Assembly (NCBI RefSeq): GCF_900115135.1
Contig: NZ_FOVK01000006.1
Coordinates: forward strand, 101,070 to 165,069
Reading direction: 5' to 3'
Length of the DNA: 64,000 nucleotides
Origin: Proteiniclasticum ruminis
Lineage (GTDB): Bacteria; Bacillota; Clostridia; Clostridiales; Clostridiaceae
How positions within the stretch are numbered: position 1 is the stretch's first letter; the number at the start of each line of letters is the position of its first letter. Below, piece after piece: positions 1-7,979 of the stretch. The position numbers and the translations under genes are program-made. The notes beneath the pieces are model-generated. The model was not told the origin of the DNA, searched no databases, and worked only from the letters and a program-made list of their open reading frames with translations.

Positions 1-1
1 T

Positions 2-454
2 GATCTCAACCATCTTCTTCGAAGCGGCCGTCTTTCCAGCACCAGTGCCCTCATCGGCAAAATGCTGAAGCTGAAACCCATTATGTCTATGAAAGACACA
101 AAAGGCGCTATTGTCGCCAAGGAACGTGGAAGAAAGAAAGTCCTCACCCATTATGTGGAAGAGTTCAAGAAGAGAAACGATGAGAATCTTACAAACTTTG
201 TGATCATAGGCTACACCACTGATAAAAGTTATGCAGAGAATCTCAAAACCAAATTCCTTCAGGAAACAGGTTTTGCTGGAGATATTTATATCATGCAGAT
301 GGGTGTTGCTGTCGGAACCCATGTAGGTCCTGGTGGCCTCTCCATGTTCTTTATGGAAACTGGAGACAGAAAAGATAATCTGCTGCTTAATGAATGGGAA
401 GCTCTCGTAGCAAAGAAAGATGCCTTCCTCGAAAAGTTCGGTCTGAAAAAGTAA
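2..454 (+). CDS. DegV family protein, C-terminal part (5' end outside the window)
   Basis: The reading frame is open from base 2 through the first internal ATG, so the gene begins upstream of the window. The visible ~150 residues match the C-terminal lobe of DegV/fatty-acid-binding proteins: a conserved GRLSS-type motif near residue 10 is followed by LIGKMLKLKP and a late HVGPG motif. DegV proteins bind a fatty acid, and in Gram-positive bacteria the related FakB delivers it to the kinase FakA. The actual ligand cannot be told from this fragment. A strong terminator follows the stop. Confidence 0.9.
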   Translation, partial: DLNHLLRSGRLSSTSALIGKMLKLKPIMSMKDTKGAIVAKERGRKKVLTHYVEEFKKRNDENLTNFVIIGYTTDKSYAENLKTKFLQETGFAGDIYIMQMGVAVGTHVGPGGLSMFFMETGDRKDNLLLNEWEALVAKKDAFLEKFGLKK

Positions 455-469
455 TAATTGCACATGGAA

Positions 470-508
470 AAGAGCGGAGTCCATCTAGAGATTCCGCTCT
501 TTTTATCT
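470..508 (+). terminator. Intrinsic terminator after the DegV gene
   Basis: AAAGAGCGGA and TCCGCTCTTTTT form a 10-bp stem with a loop of about 14 nt and a trailing T run. It lies 15 bases after the stop codon. Confidence 0.85.
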
Positions 509-523
509 ATTCAAAATACAAAC

Positions 524-1855
524 CTAGGAAAAATGTAAGAAAAGATTTCTATAAAAGGTAATCATTCTTTCCAGATTCTCTATGGAAATCCGTTCATCGG
601 TTCCATGAACTCTCTTGAGATCCTCATTCTTCATCCTCACTGCACTGAATCTCAAAATGTTATCTGAAAGCTCCTCATATTTTCTGCTGTCGGTTCCACC
701 AGCCATGAGATAAGGCAGAATCACCGCATCCCCATAAACGGAGTGAATGAGATCTTTCAGTAAAGAAAAAGCCTCTCCTTCATGGTCCGTGACTTTGGAA
801 GCCTCTTCTTTCACAAGATACTGGTACTGAACCGGAAGCCCTTCATGGATCTTCTTCAGATGGCGAAGAACATCCTCTGTGGTGTCTCCTGGTAAGATTC
901 TTGCATTAAGGATCATAGAAGCTTCCTGGGGAATGACGTTATATGCATTTCCAGCCCGGACCACCGTTGGCGTAATGGTTGTCCTTATGAGCGCATGAAG
1001 AGCAGGTGTTTTTTCCAAGGTCTTCCGCACCAAAGGAAAGCTCGTTCTAATGTTCCCGATCAGTTTCCCTTTCCACCCCATGTGTGGACCCATCCCTTGA
1101 AACATCGCCTCCACAGCTCCTGTCAGTCTTGCTTCCATGGGCTGGCTGGCAATGGCAAGGAGGGCTTTTCCAAGAACTTCCGTCACCAGATACTCCGGTG
1201 GCATGGAAGAGTGTCCCCCTTCTCCCTTTGCTGTCACTTTGATCATGGAAGACCCTTTTTCTGCAACCCCCACCAGGGCCAATGGCACAGTAACCCCTTC
1301 CAGGACATCCTCCATGACTGCACCACCTTCATCCAGCACCATAAAGAATCTCAAATCTTTCTCTCTAAAATAGGCGGCAATCTCTTTCGCTCCAAGGCTG
1401 CCCCCCACCTCTTCATCAAATCCGAAGGCAAGGTAAAAATCCCTGGAGGGCATATATCCTTCCTGAAGAAGATTCTCTAAAGCTTCCAGGATAGAAACCA
1501 CCTGATTTTTATCATCTAAAGTGCCTCGTCCGTATAGGTATCCATCCCGGATTTCCCCTCCAAATGGATCACTCAGCCAGTCCTCTTTCGTTCCTTCTGC
1601 CACAGGCACCACATCATAATGGCCAAGAAGAAGAACCGGTTCATCTTCTTTATTGCCTTGAAGATGAAAAACAGGACTGTATTTATTGATCCATGTCACT
1701 TCTGCTCTCCTGTACACTTCTTTATACGTTTCCTTGAGATGTGAAAGGAACTCCTCATAAGGCTTAAAGTTCACCTGCTCCATATCCGTGTCAGAAATGG
1801 TCCTGAACTGGACCGCTTTCTGAAGACTTTTCACCGCATCATCTATGTTTCTCAT
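524..1855 (-). CDS. M20 family metallopeptidase / amidohydrolase
   Basis: Predicted zinc-dependent M20 hydrolase of 443 residues, cutting peptides or N-acyl amino acids in the cytoplasm. Family motifs are in order: GHYDVVP with metal ligand H79 and D81, GRGTLDDK with bridging D114, and DEEVGG with catalytic and metal-binding acids at 148-149. A late HGTDE supplies the last histidine. A long insert between the two halves fits the dimerisation domain. The length and the GNAYNVIP segment resemble the CPS1/PM20D1 branch. ATG follows AGGAG. The YfcC-type carrier gene lies 9 bp upstream on the same strand, so the two are probably co-transcribed for uptake and hydrolysis of one substrate class. The substrate is unknown. 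Confidence 0.88.
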   Translation of the reverse strand: MRNIDDAVKSLQKAVQFRTISDTDMEQVNFKPYEEFLSHLKETYKEVYRRAEVTWINKYSPVFHLQGNKEDEPVLLLGHYDVVPVAEGTKEDWLSDPFGGEIRDGYLYGRGTLDDKNQVVSILEALENLLQEGYMPSRDFYLAFGFDEEVGGSLGAKEIAAYFREKDLRFFMVLDEGGAVMEDVLEGVTVPLALVGVAEKGSSMIKVTAKGEGGHSSMPPEYLVTEVLGKALLAIASQPMEARLTGAVEAMFQGMGPHMGWKGKLIGNIRTSFPLVRKTLEKTPALHALIRTTITPTVVRAGNAYNVIPQEASMILNARILPGDTTEDVLRHLKKIHEGLPVQYQYLVKEEASKVTDHEGEAFSLLKDLIHSVYGDAVILPYLMAGGTDSRKYEELSDNILRFSAVRMKNEDLKRVHGTDERISIENLERMITFYRNLFLHFS

Positions 1856-1864
1856 ACTACTCTC

Positions 1865-3316
1865 CTAAAATGGGCCATACTGAAAGGAATTGGCCAAGAA
1901 CAAAAACATCAGCGTCACAATAAAAACAATGCCTTGAATCTTAATGGACCATCGGATCCATTTGGGGTAACTGACCACCGTAAGTCCCAGTGCGATCATG
2001 AGGGTTGGATTGGTGGGAAAAAGAAGGTTTGAAAACCCATCTCCAAACAAGAACGCCTGAACTGCCGTTTGCCTTGTGACCTGAAGAAGATCTGTCAGCG
2101 GCAAAAGAATCGGCATCACAAGAAATGCCTTTGCTGATCCGGACCCAATGAAGAAATCCAGCATCAGTATGAGAAGGTAAAGACCCAGCACAGCCATATT
2201 GGGGCTAAGGCCAGACATCCTCTCTGAAGCATAGTAGAGCACCGAATCCATCACCATCCCCTCTGTCATGATATGCTTGATGGACATGGCCATGAGGATC
2301 AGGAGCACTGCTGGAAGCATGGCCATGAAGCCTTTTCCAAGGTCTTTCAAAAGCCCCTGAAAAGGCTTGTACTCACTTAGAATTCCAGCGGTTACAGAAG
2401 CCACCAGAAAAATCACAGCCACCAGAGGCAGCGCCGCTGCCGATAAAACTGGGATAAAGAATCCCAAAGCAATGACCATCACCATGGAAAGAATGAAATA
2501 GCCGTAAATCTTCACGACTTTTCCAAGATTCTCTTTTTTGGTGGATATGGGCTCTTCAAAATGGGTAAATCTATCTTTCAGCGCCCGGTCTTCTTCATAC
2601 ACCATAGAAAAGGATGGATTTTTCTCAATGCGTTTCGCATAGAGATAAAGATACCCATACAAAATGCAGTAGATGACAGAGAAGATGAGCAGTCTGTAGA
2701 GGCTTCCTGAAAATGCCGGGAGTCCTGCAATCTTTTGAGATACCCCCAGGGTAAAGGGATTGAGGATGGCTGCCGCAAATCCGAATCCCGACGCCATGGC
2801 GCTGATGCCAAGACCTACAAGTGAATCCCATCCAAAGGAGTAGGATAGCGTCACAGCCATGGGCACCAGAACGATGAGCTCCTCAAAAATCCCGAAAAAG
2901 GAGCCAAAGGACATGAAGAAAAGAATGAGAAGTCCCATGAGCACATACTTCCGCTTCTCATATTTCGCCACCAGGGTCTCCATGATGTAGCGCAGAAGTC
3001 CGCTCTCGTCAAGAACTCGGAAAGATGCTCCAATCAATAACAAAAACAAGATGATGACAATGATTGTCACCTGGTCTTCACCAAAAAGGACCTCCAAAGG
3101 CGCCGTAATCCATCTGTATAAAGGGTACTCCGGACGTTCCAATACCGAAAAGGATCCTGGCACTATTTTTTCACGGCCATCTTTCAGAATCCTCTCGTAG
3201 GACCCTGAAGGAAGCACTCTCGTGAGGACTCCTGAAAGAAACATGAGGATCCCTAAAATGGTGACGGAAGAAAAGAATGATTTCTTGGAAAGGGCTACAC
3301 CTCGTCTTTGCTGCAT
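1865..3316 (-). CDS. YfcC family membrane carrier
   Basis: Polytopic membrane protein of 483 residues with about 12 hydrophobic segments and a short positively charged N-terminus. It matches the YfcC branch of the anaerobic C4-dicarboxylate/ion-transporter group. Visible family features are the early LPSG motif, the FEELIVLVPM segment and a C-terminal FPTNPTLM. Relatives are annotated as carriers for basic amino acids, dicarboxylates or peptides, and the substrate cannot be read from sequence. The ATG at 3316 was chosen because AGAGGTGG precedes it; an upstream GTG would overlap that site. The M20 hydrolase follows after 9 bp. Confidence 0.85.
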   Translation of the reverse strand: MQQRRGVALSKKSFFSSVTILGILMFLSGVLTRVLPSGSYERILKDGREKIVPGSFSVLERPEYPLYRWITAPLEVLFGEDQVTIIVIILFLLLIGASFRVLDESGLLRYIMETLVAKYEKRKYVLMGLLILFFMSFGSFFGIFEELIVLVPMAVTLSYSFGWDSLVGLGISAMASGFGFAAAILNPFTLGVSQKIAGLPAFSGSLYRLLIFSVIYCILYGYLYLYAKRIEKNPSFSMVYEEDRALKDRFTHFEEPISTKKENLGKVVKIYGYFILSMVMVIALGFFIPVLSAAALPLVAVIFLVASVTAGILSEYKPFQGLLKDLGKGFMAMLPAVLLILMAMSIKHIMTEGMVMDSVLYYASERMSGLSPNMAVLGLYLLILMLDFFIGSGSAKAFLVMPILLPLTDLLQVTRQTAVQAFLFGDGFSNLLFPTNPTLMIALGLTVVSYPKWIRWSIKIQGIVFIVTLMFLFLANSFQYGPF

Positions 3317-3414
3317 AAATTCCACCTCTTTCTACATATGATCTTAGTAAAATTTTATCACAAAAACCCCGATTATTTCACTTCAACAAAGCGTCCTGCC
3401 AAAATAATCGCAAA

Positions 3415-3440
3415 GAAAAAGACCCCGAAGGATCTTTAAA
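3415..3440 (-). terminator. Terminator after permease copy 1
   Basis: On the minus strand, AAAGATCC-TTCG-GGGTCTTTTTC forms a short GC-rich stem with a TTCG loop and a T run, just after the stop of permease copy 1. An almost identical element follows copy 2. Confidence 0.8.
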
Positions 3441-3450
3441 AAATGAATAC

Positions 3451-4719
3451 TTATGCAAACAGGAACCATGTCAGAATATATCCTGTAATAACAGCAATGA
3501 GGGTAAAAGGCACGCCAATGGAGGTGAAATCCTTGGTTTTCACTTCATACCCCTGCTTCGTGAGAATACCAATTCCCGCAATGTTAGCAGAAGCACCGAT
3601 GGGAGTAAGGTTTCCGCCTAAGGTAGCGCCGATGATGAGGCCAAAGTAGAGCACTGTGATGTCTCCTCCGATGAGTGCTCCAATACCGCCTATGACAGGA
3701 AGCATGGTAGCAGTATAGATGATATTATCAATGAAAGCAGATACCAGGACAGAGAACCAGACAATCAGTGTATATACAATAAACAAATTGTCTCCGGCAA
3801 TCTTAATAAAGATGGCAGCAATGTCGTCAATAACACCCACTTCTGTGATACCACCGACCACGATGAAAAGTCCTGAAAGTAGAAGAAGCGTTACATAGTC
3901 AATCTCCCTGACTGCATTGGCTACGGTCTTCTCATCATGCTTTACAACCAGCGCACGGATCATCCCCACCACAAAGAGCGTCATACAGATGATACCGTTG
4001 ATGGTACGCGGAGTATTGGGGATGAAAGACGCTACAATGAGCAGAAGGACCATGAGAATGAGCAGCACAGAGGGAAAATAGTCTGTCACGACAGTTTTCT
4101 CCAATGCGGTCACCGGCTGCTTTTCTTTACGGAAGATCCATAGGAGCATCAGCGTTGACGCAATGGCACCTATCTGCACGATAAAGAACAATCCCATTTT
4201 TCCTTGATAGAAGAAAAAGTCAAAGAAGTTCATATCCAGATGACCCGCCAGAAGGATCGATGTGGTGTCTCCCACAAGCGTTGCAGCACCTTGAAGATTG
4301 GAAGCTACCGAGATGGCAATGATACTGGACACAGGAGATACATTCAGCTTCTTGCAGATGGTCAGGGCTACCGGAGCTACCATGAGCACCGTGGCCACAT
4401 TGTCCACAAAAGCAGAAATGATTCCTGCAAATAGAGATAGTGACACAATGGCCCACTTCACATTCGGTGTCTTGGCAATGATGAAGTCTGCCAAAAGAGA
4501 AGGCATCTTGGAATCAATAAATAGTGATACCAGTCCCATGGTTCCAGCAATCATCAAAATAACATTCCAGTCCACGGTGGTAAATACTTTTGAGAATGGC
4601 AGGATACCAAGAGCTACGAAGATGGTCGCAGTAGCCATGGCGATTTTCGCTCTGTGCTTGGGTAAAGACAGAAGCAGCACATAGGTCAGAATAAAAAGAA
4701 CAATAGCGGTAGTTTTCAT
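3451..4719 (-). CDS. ArsB/SLC13-superfamily permease, copy 1
   Basis: Integral membrane protein of 422 residues with about 11-12 helices. It belongs to the ion transporter superfamily that includes ArsB, NhaD and SLC13. The inverted-repeat architecture shows as two matching motifs, SAFVDNVATV near residue 97 and SAFIDNIIYT near 312, followed by NLTPIGASAN near 360. No arsenic genes are nearby. The gene sits behind its own promoter, a yybP-ykoY-like riboswitch and a terminator, which suggests Mn2+-responsive expression and, by inference, a role in manganese or divalent cation balance. It is a tandem paralogue of the next gene, with equal length and very high identity. ATG follows a GGAG site. 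Confidence 0.85.
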   Translation of the reverse strand: MKTTAIVLFILTYVLLLSLPKHRAKIAMATATIFVALGILPFSKVFTTVDWNVILMIAGTMGLVSLFIDSKMPSLLADFIIAKTPNVKWAIVSLSLFAGIISAFVDNVATVLMVAPVALTICKKLNVSPVSSIIAISVASNLQGAATLVGDTTSILLAGHLDMNFFDFFFYQGKMGLFFIVQIGAIASTLMLLWIFRKEKQPVTALEKTVVTDYFPSVLLILMVLLLIVASFIPNTPRTINGIICMTLFVVGMIRALVVKHDEKTVANAVREIDYVTLLLLSGLFIVVGGITEVGVIDDIAAIFIKIAGDNLFIVYTLIVWFSVLVSAFIDNIIYTATMLPVIGGIGALIGGDITVLYFGLIIGATLGGNLTPIGASANIAGIGILTKQGYEVKTKDFTSIGVPFTLIAVITGYILTWFLFA

Positions 4720-4763
4720 TTTTTCTCTCCTTGATGTTTATTTGGATTCTGTCTGAAAAGTGC

Positions 4764-4807
4764 AAAATAAAAAGACTTTTCCAATGCAATCCACTGGTAA
4801 AAGTCTC
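4764..4807 (-). terminator. Riboswitch-controlled terminator, copy 1
   Basis: On the minus strand AGACTTTTACCAGTG pairs with CATTGG-AAAAGTCT and is followed by TTTTATTTT. The 5' arm overlaps the 3' strand of the aptamer (GCGAGACTTTT), so aptamer closure and terminator formation should exclude each other. This fits an ON switch. Confidence 0.85.
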
Positions 4808-4909
4808 GCTTTCAAAAACTGATTGGACAACCGGATTTTACTCGTCATGACGACTGTCCACACTTTCAGTCTACTTCAGACAGAAAGAAGCTACTCCCTA
4901 ATACTCATT
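4800..4909 (-). ncRNA. yybP-ykoY-like (Mn2+) riboswitch aptamer, copy 1
   Basis: On the minus strand the leader contains the conserved pieces of the yybP-ykoY element in order. First GGGAGTAGC, then a P2 hairpin CTTTC...GAAAG. Next a P3 stem GGACA/TGTCC whose internal loop carries GTCGTCA on one side and CCGG on the other, and finally GCGAGAC closing the element. These match the layout of the Bacillus yybP leader as I know it. The element is repeated with few changes at 6377-6487. Mn2+ as ligand is established for the class; use here is inferred from the motif. Confidence 0.85.
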
Positions 4910-4912
4910 TAT

Positions 4913-4941
4913 TCTACTGGAATTTCTTTCGTTTCACAAGG
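4913..4941 (-). promoter_or_regulatory. Promoter of permease copy 1
   Basis: TTGTGA (4936-4941) and TAGAAT (4913-4918) are separated by 17 bp on the minus strand. Transcription would start just before the aptamer. The same arrangement is kept upstream of copy 2. Confidence 0.7.
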
Positions 4942-4994
4942 TGAGATAATTTTTTGTCAATCTCTAGAAATAGAAATAGTGATAGGTGCAATGG

Positions 4995-5017
4995 AAAAGA
5001 CCCCGAAGGGTCTTTGG
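4995..5017 (-). terminator. Terminator after permease copy 2
   Basis: CAAAGACCC-TTCG-GGGTCTTTTCC on the minus strand. It is nearly the same hairpin as at 3415-3440, showing that the duplication unit included the terminator. Confidence 0.75.
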
Positions 5018-5028
5018 AAAGCAAATCA

Positions 5029-6297
5029 TTATGCGAATATAAACCACGTCAGAATATATCCTGTCGTTACAGCAATCAGTGTAAATGGCACACCAATGGA
5101 CGTGAAGTCTTTAGTCTTTACTTCGTAGCCTTGCTTTGTAAGAATACCAATCCCTGCAATATTTGCAGATGCGCCTATTGGGGTAAGGTTTCCACCTAAG
5201 GTTGCTCCGATGATGAGACCAAAGTAGAGAACTGTTGGGTCTCCCCCAATGAGAGCACCTATACCTCCAATTACTGGCAGCATCGTTGCTGTGTAAATGA
5301 TATTGTCTATAAATGCGGATACCAGCACCGAGAACCATACTATGAGTGTATAAACCACAAATAAGTTATCCCCAGCAATCTTTACAAATAGTGCCGCAAT
5401 GTCCTCGATAACCCCAACTTCAGTGATTCCTCCAACCACAATAAAAAGGCCGGAGAGCAGAAGCAGTGTAACATAGTCAATTTCTTTGATTGCATTGACG
5501 ACCGTCTGATTGTCTTTCTTAACAAGAAGGGCTCTCACGATTCCAATAACAAATAAAACAACACAAATGATTCCGTTGATTGTCTTAGGTGTGTTAGGAA
5601 TGAAAGAGGCTGTAATGAGAAGAATGATCATCAAAATCAGCAGTACTGTTGGAAAAAAATCTGATACAACAGTTCTTTCTATGGACGTTACTGGCTGTTT
5701 CTCTTTTCTGAACAGCCATAAGAGCATCATGGTTGATGCAATGGCTCCAATCTGCACAATAAAGAACAGACTGGGCTTCCCATGATAAACAAAGAAGTCA
5801 AAGAAGTTCATATCCAAGTGACCTCCAAGAAGGATGGAGGTTGTATCCCCTACAAGTGTTGCTGCACCTTGCAGGTTGGATGCCACTGCAATGGAAATGA
5901 TACTTGGCACCGGGGATATTTTGAGCTTTTTACAGATGGTCAGCGCTACCGGAGCCACCATGAGCACCGTGGCCACATTATCCACAAAAGCAGAAATGAT
6001 TCCTGCAAATAGAGAAAGTGACACAATGGCCCATTTCATATTCGGTGTCTTTGCAATGATAAAGTCTGCCAAGAGCGATGGCATCTTAGAGTCAATAAAA
6101 AGTGACACCAGTCCCATGGTTCCGGCAATCATTAGAATCACATTCCAGTCCACGGTGGTGAACACTTTTGAGAAAGGAAGGATACCAAGAACCACAAAAA
6201 TAGTGGCTGTAGCCATGGCGATCTTTGCTCTGTGTTTTGGCAAAGACAGAAGCAGCACATAGGTCAGAATAAAAAGAACGATAGCGGTAGTTTTCAT
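5029..6297 (-). CDS. ArsB/SLC13-superfamily permease, copy 2
   Basis: Second copy of the 422-residue permease, colinear with copy 1 without gaps. It has the same SAFVDN, SAFIDN and NLTPIGASAN motifs and mostly conservative changes. The start was placed at the ATG at 6297: the 32 upstream codons of the open frame run through the riboswitch terminator and are absent as protein in copy 1. It has its own promoter, aptamer and terminator. Two copies behind the same switch suggest selection for dose or for slightly different ion preference. The substrate is unproven. Confidence 0.85.
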   Translation of the reverse strand: MKTTAIVLFILTYVLLLSLPKHRAKIAMATATIFVVLGILPFSKVFTTVDWNVILMIAGTMGLVSLFIDSKMPSLLADFIIAKTPNMKWAIVSLSLFAGIISAFVDNVATVLMVAPVALTICKKLKISPVPSIISIAVASNLQGAATLVGDTTSILLGGHLDMNFFDFFVYHGKPSLFFIVQIGAIASTMMLLWLFRKEKQPVTSIERTVVSDFFPTVLLILMIILLITASFIPNTPKTINGIICVVLFVIGIVRALLVKKDNQTVVNAIKEIDYVTLLLLSGLFIVVGGITEVGVIEDIAALFVKIAGDNLFVVYTLIVWFSVLVSAFIDNIIYTATMLPVIGGIGALIGGDPTVLYFGLIIGATLGGNLTPIGASANIAGIGILTKQGYEVKTKDFTSIGVPFTLIAVTTGYILTWFIFA

Positions 6298-6341
6298 TTT
6301 TTCTCTCCTCAATATTTTTCGGAATCTGCCTGAAAAGCACA

Positions 6342-6384
6342 AAATAAAAAAGACCTTTCCAATGCAATCCACTGGTAAAAGTCT
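6342..6384 (-). terminator. Riboswitch-controlled terminator, copy 2
   Basis: AGACTTTTACCAGTG pairs with CATTGG-AAAGGTCT followed by TTTTTTATTTT on the minus strand. It overlaps the 3' strand of the second aptamer as in copy 1. Confidence 0.83.
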
Positions 6385-6487
6385 CGCTTTCATAAACCTG
6401 ATTGGACAACCGGATTTTACTCGTCATGACGACCGTCCACACTTTCAGTCTCAAGTCAGACAGAAAGAAGCTACTCCCTAATACTCA
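6377..6487 (-). ncRNA. yybP-ykoY-like (Mn2+) riboswitch aptamer, copy 2
   Basis: Same ordered elements as copy 1: GGGAGTAGC, P2 hairpin CTTTC/GAAAG, P3 with GTCGTCA opposite CCGG, and closing GCGAGAC. Most of the few differences from copy 1 lie in loops or non-core positions, as expected for a retained function. Confidence 0.85.
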
Positions 6488-6490
6488 TTC

Positions 6491-6519
6491 AGTCTACTGG
6501 AATTTCTTTCCTTTCACAA
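6491..6519 (-). promoter_or_regulatory. Promoter of permease copy 2
   Basis: TTGTGA (6514-6519) and TAGACT (6491-6496) with 17-bp spacing on the minus strand, matching the promoter of copy 1. Confidence 0.65.
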
Positions 6520-6691
6520 GAGACGATTATTCTTAAATCGATCTCTTAACGTGGATTTAACTTTCAAGGATGGCATTGGGATAAACAGCACCAGAATCCG
6601 CATTAAAAATTCCAATTTACTGGGGAAAAGCATCCATTTATGATAAAATAAAAGAAAATTCTCACATTTCAGCAAAAGGCAGGTGCAATGA

Positions 6692-7912
6692 ATGAAACTG
6701 GAAGGTAAAGTGGTGGTCGCTCAAGGAGGCGGACCTACCGCAGTCATCAACGAATCCCTCGTGGGAGTTGTTCTGGAATCCAGAAAATTTCCACAGATCA
6801 CAAAAGTCTATGGCGCGGTCAATGGTGTTCGAGGAATCATCAACGAGGATTTTCTTGATCTTACCCAGGAAACCACGAACAATCTGGAACGGGTGGCCGT
6901 GACTCCCTCCTCCGCCCTTTTCTCCACAAGAGACAAGCCGGACAAAGCTTACTGTCAGGAGATTTTTAAAGTATTCAAAGCCCATGATGTGCGGTATTTT
7001 TTCTACATCGGAGGCAATGATTCAGCAGATACCGTCCGCATTGTAAATGAAGAAGCAGAGCGCTCCAATTACGAGTTCAGAGCCATCCATATCCCAAAGA
7101 CCATCGACAACGATCTCATGGTCAACGATCATACACCAGGCTATGGTTCTGCAGCAAAATTTGTTGCCCAAAGCTTCATTGGACTGAATCTCGACAACCG
7201 GGCTCTTCCTGGAGTCCACATCGGAGTAGTCATGGGCAGACACTCAGGCTTTCTCACCGCCGCTTCCTCCATCGCCCAAAAGTATCCGGACGATGGGCCA
7301 CACCTCATTTATGTGCCGGAAAAAGCCTTCCGAATGGATCATTTTCTCACGGATGTGAAAAAGATCTACGACCGGCATGGCAGATGCATTGTAGCCGTTT
7401 CTGAAGGTGTTGCAGATGAAAACGGCGTCCCGGTGCTGGAAAAACTAGGCAGCCGCGAGAAAGACTCCCATGGCAATGTTTCCCTTTCGGGCACCGGTGC
7501 TTTGGGTGACCTGCTCGTAAAAGAAGTGAAGGAGAAGCTCAGCATCGGAAGAGTCCGTTCTGATACCTTTGGTTATCTCCAGCGCTCCTTTATGGGTTGT
7601 GTCTCGGATGTGGATCAGCGTGAAGCCAGAGAAGTAGGGGAAAAAGCAGCCCAGTTTGCCATTTGGCAGAATGTGGACGGGTCCATCACCATCCATAGAA
7701 CCGGATACTACTCCGTAGACTACAAGCTCAGCAGCCTGAAAGAAGTGGCCGCAAAAACAAAACTGATGCCAGAAGAGTTCCTGAACAAGGAAGGCAACAA
7801 TGTCACCGATGCCTTCAAATACTATCTGACACCGCTTCTTGGCTCCAACATGCCTTCTGCTTCCATGCTTCGGGCACCTAGGGCTGACAAGATTCTGAAC
7901 TTGAGAAAATAA
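6692..7912 (+). CDS. Diphosphate-type 6-phosphofructokinase
   Basis: Phosphofructokinase of 406 residues catalysing phosphorylation of fructose 6-phosphate in glycolysis. The phosphoryl-donor loop is GGG at 12-14. Residues 107-110 read GGND, with aspartate where ATP enzymes have glycine, and residue 136 is lysine in PKTIDND where ATP enzymes have glycine. Both point to pyrophosphate as donor. The active-site TIDND (137-141) and the substrate motif MGRHSGF (181-187) are intact. The length exceeds the ~320 residues of ATP-PfkA. The first position of the usual GGDD is Asn, a variation worth noting. ATG is preceded by AGGTG. It stands alone with its own terminator. Confidence 0.88.
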   Translation: MKLEGKVVVAQGGGPTAVINESLVGVVLESRKFPQITKVYGAVNGVRGIINEDFLDLTQETTNNLERVAVTPSSALFSTRDKPDKAYCQEIFKVFKAHDVRYFFYIGGNDSADTVRIVNEEAERSNYEFRAIHIPKTIDNDLMVNDHTPGYGSAAKFVAQSFIGLNLDNRALPGVHIGVVMGRHSGFLTAASSIAQKYPDDGPHLIYVPEKAFRMDHFLTDVKKIYDRHGRCIVAVSEGVADENGVPVLEKLGSREKDSHGNVSLSGTGALGDLLVKEVKEKLSIGRVRSDTFGYLQRSFMGCVSDVDQREAREVGEKAAQFAIWQNVDGSITIHRTGYYSVDYKLSSLKEVAAKTKLMPEEFLNKEGNNVTDAFKYYLTPLLGSNMPSASMLRAPRADKILNLRK

Positions 7913-7916
7913 CAAG

Positions 7917-7967
7917 AAAAACTCCACCATCCTCGCACCGTATGGGCGAAAGATAGTGGAGTTCTTT
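7917..7967. terminator. Bidirectional terminator between phosphofructokinase and AbrB-type gene
   Basis: AACTCCAC-CAT and ATA-GTGGAGTT form a stem around a 20-nt loop. It lies between two converging genes, with A-rich and T-rich flanks. Confidence 0.75.
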
Positions 7968-7979
7968 ATCTCGCTGGTT

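Noticed and set aside
995..1480. Plus-strand open frame opposite the M20 peptidase
   Set aside because: Antisense to a gene with intact catalytic motifs; composition is typical of a shadow frame.
4823..5128. Open frame of 101 codons across the riboswitch of permease copy 1
   Set aside because: It covers promoter and aptamer on the opposite strand and ends inside the permease; the RNA structure explains the sequence.
3451..6297. Arsenite efflux function for the two ArsB-superfamily permeases
   Set aside because: No arsR/arsC/arsA genes are adjacent and the leader is a Mn2+-type riboswitch, so the arsenic label was not used.
6298..6393. N-terminal extension of permease copy 2 by 32 residues
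   Set aside because: The added codons come from the riboswitch terminator region and have no ribosome binding site; copy 1 starts at the equivalent ATG.
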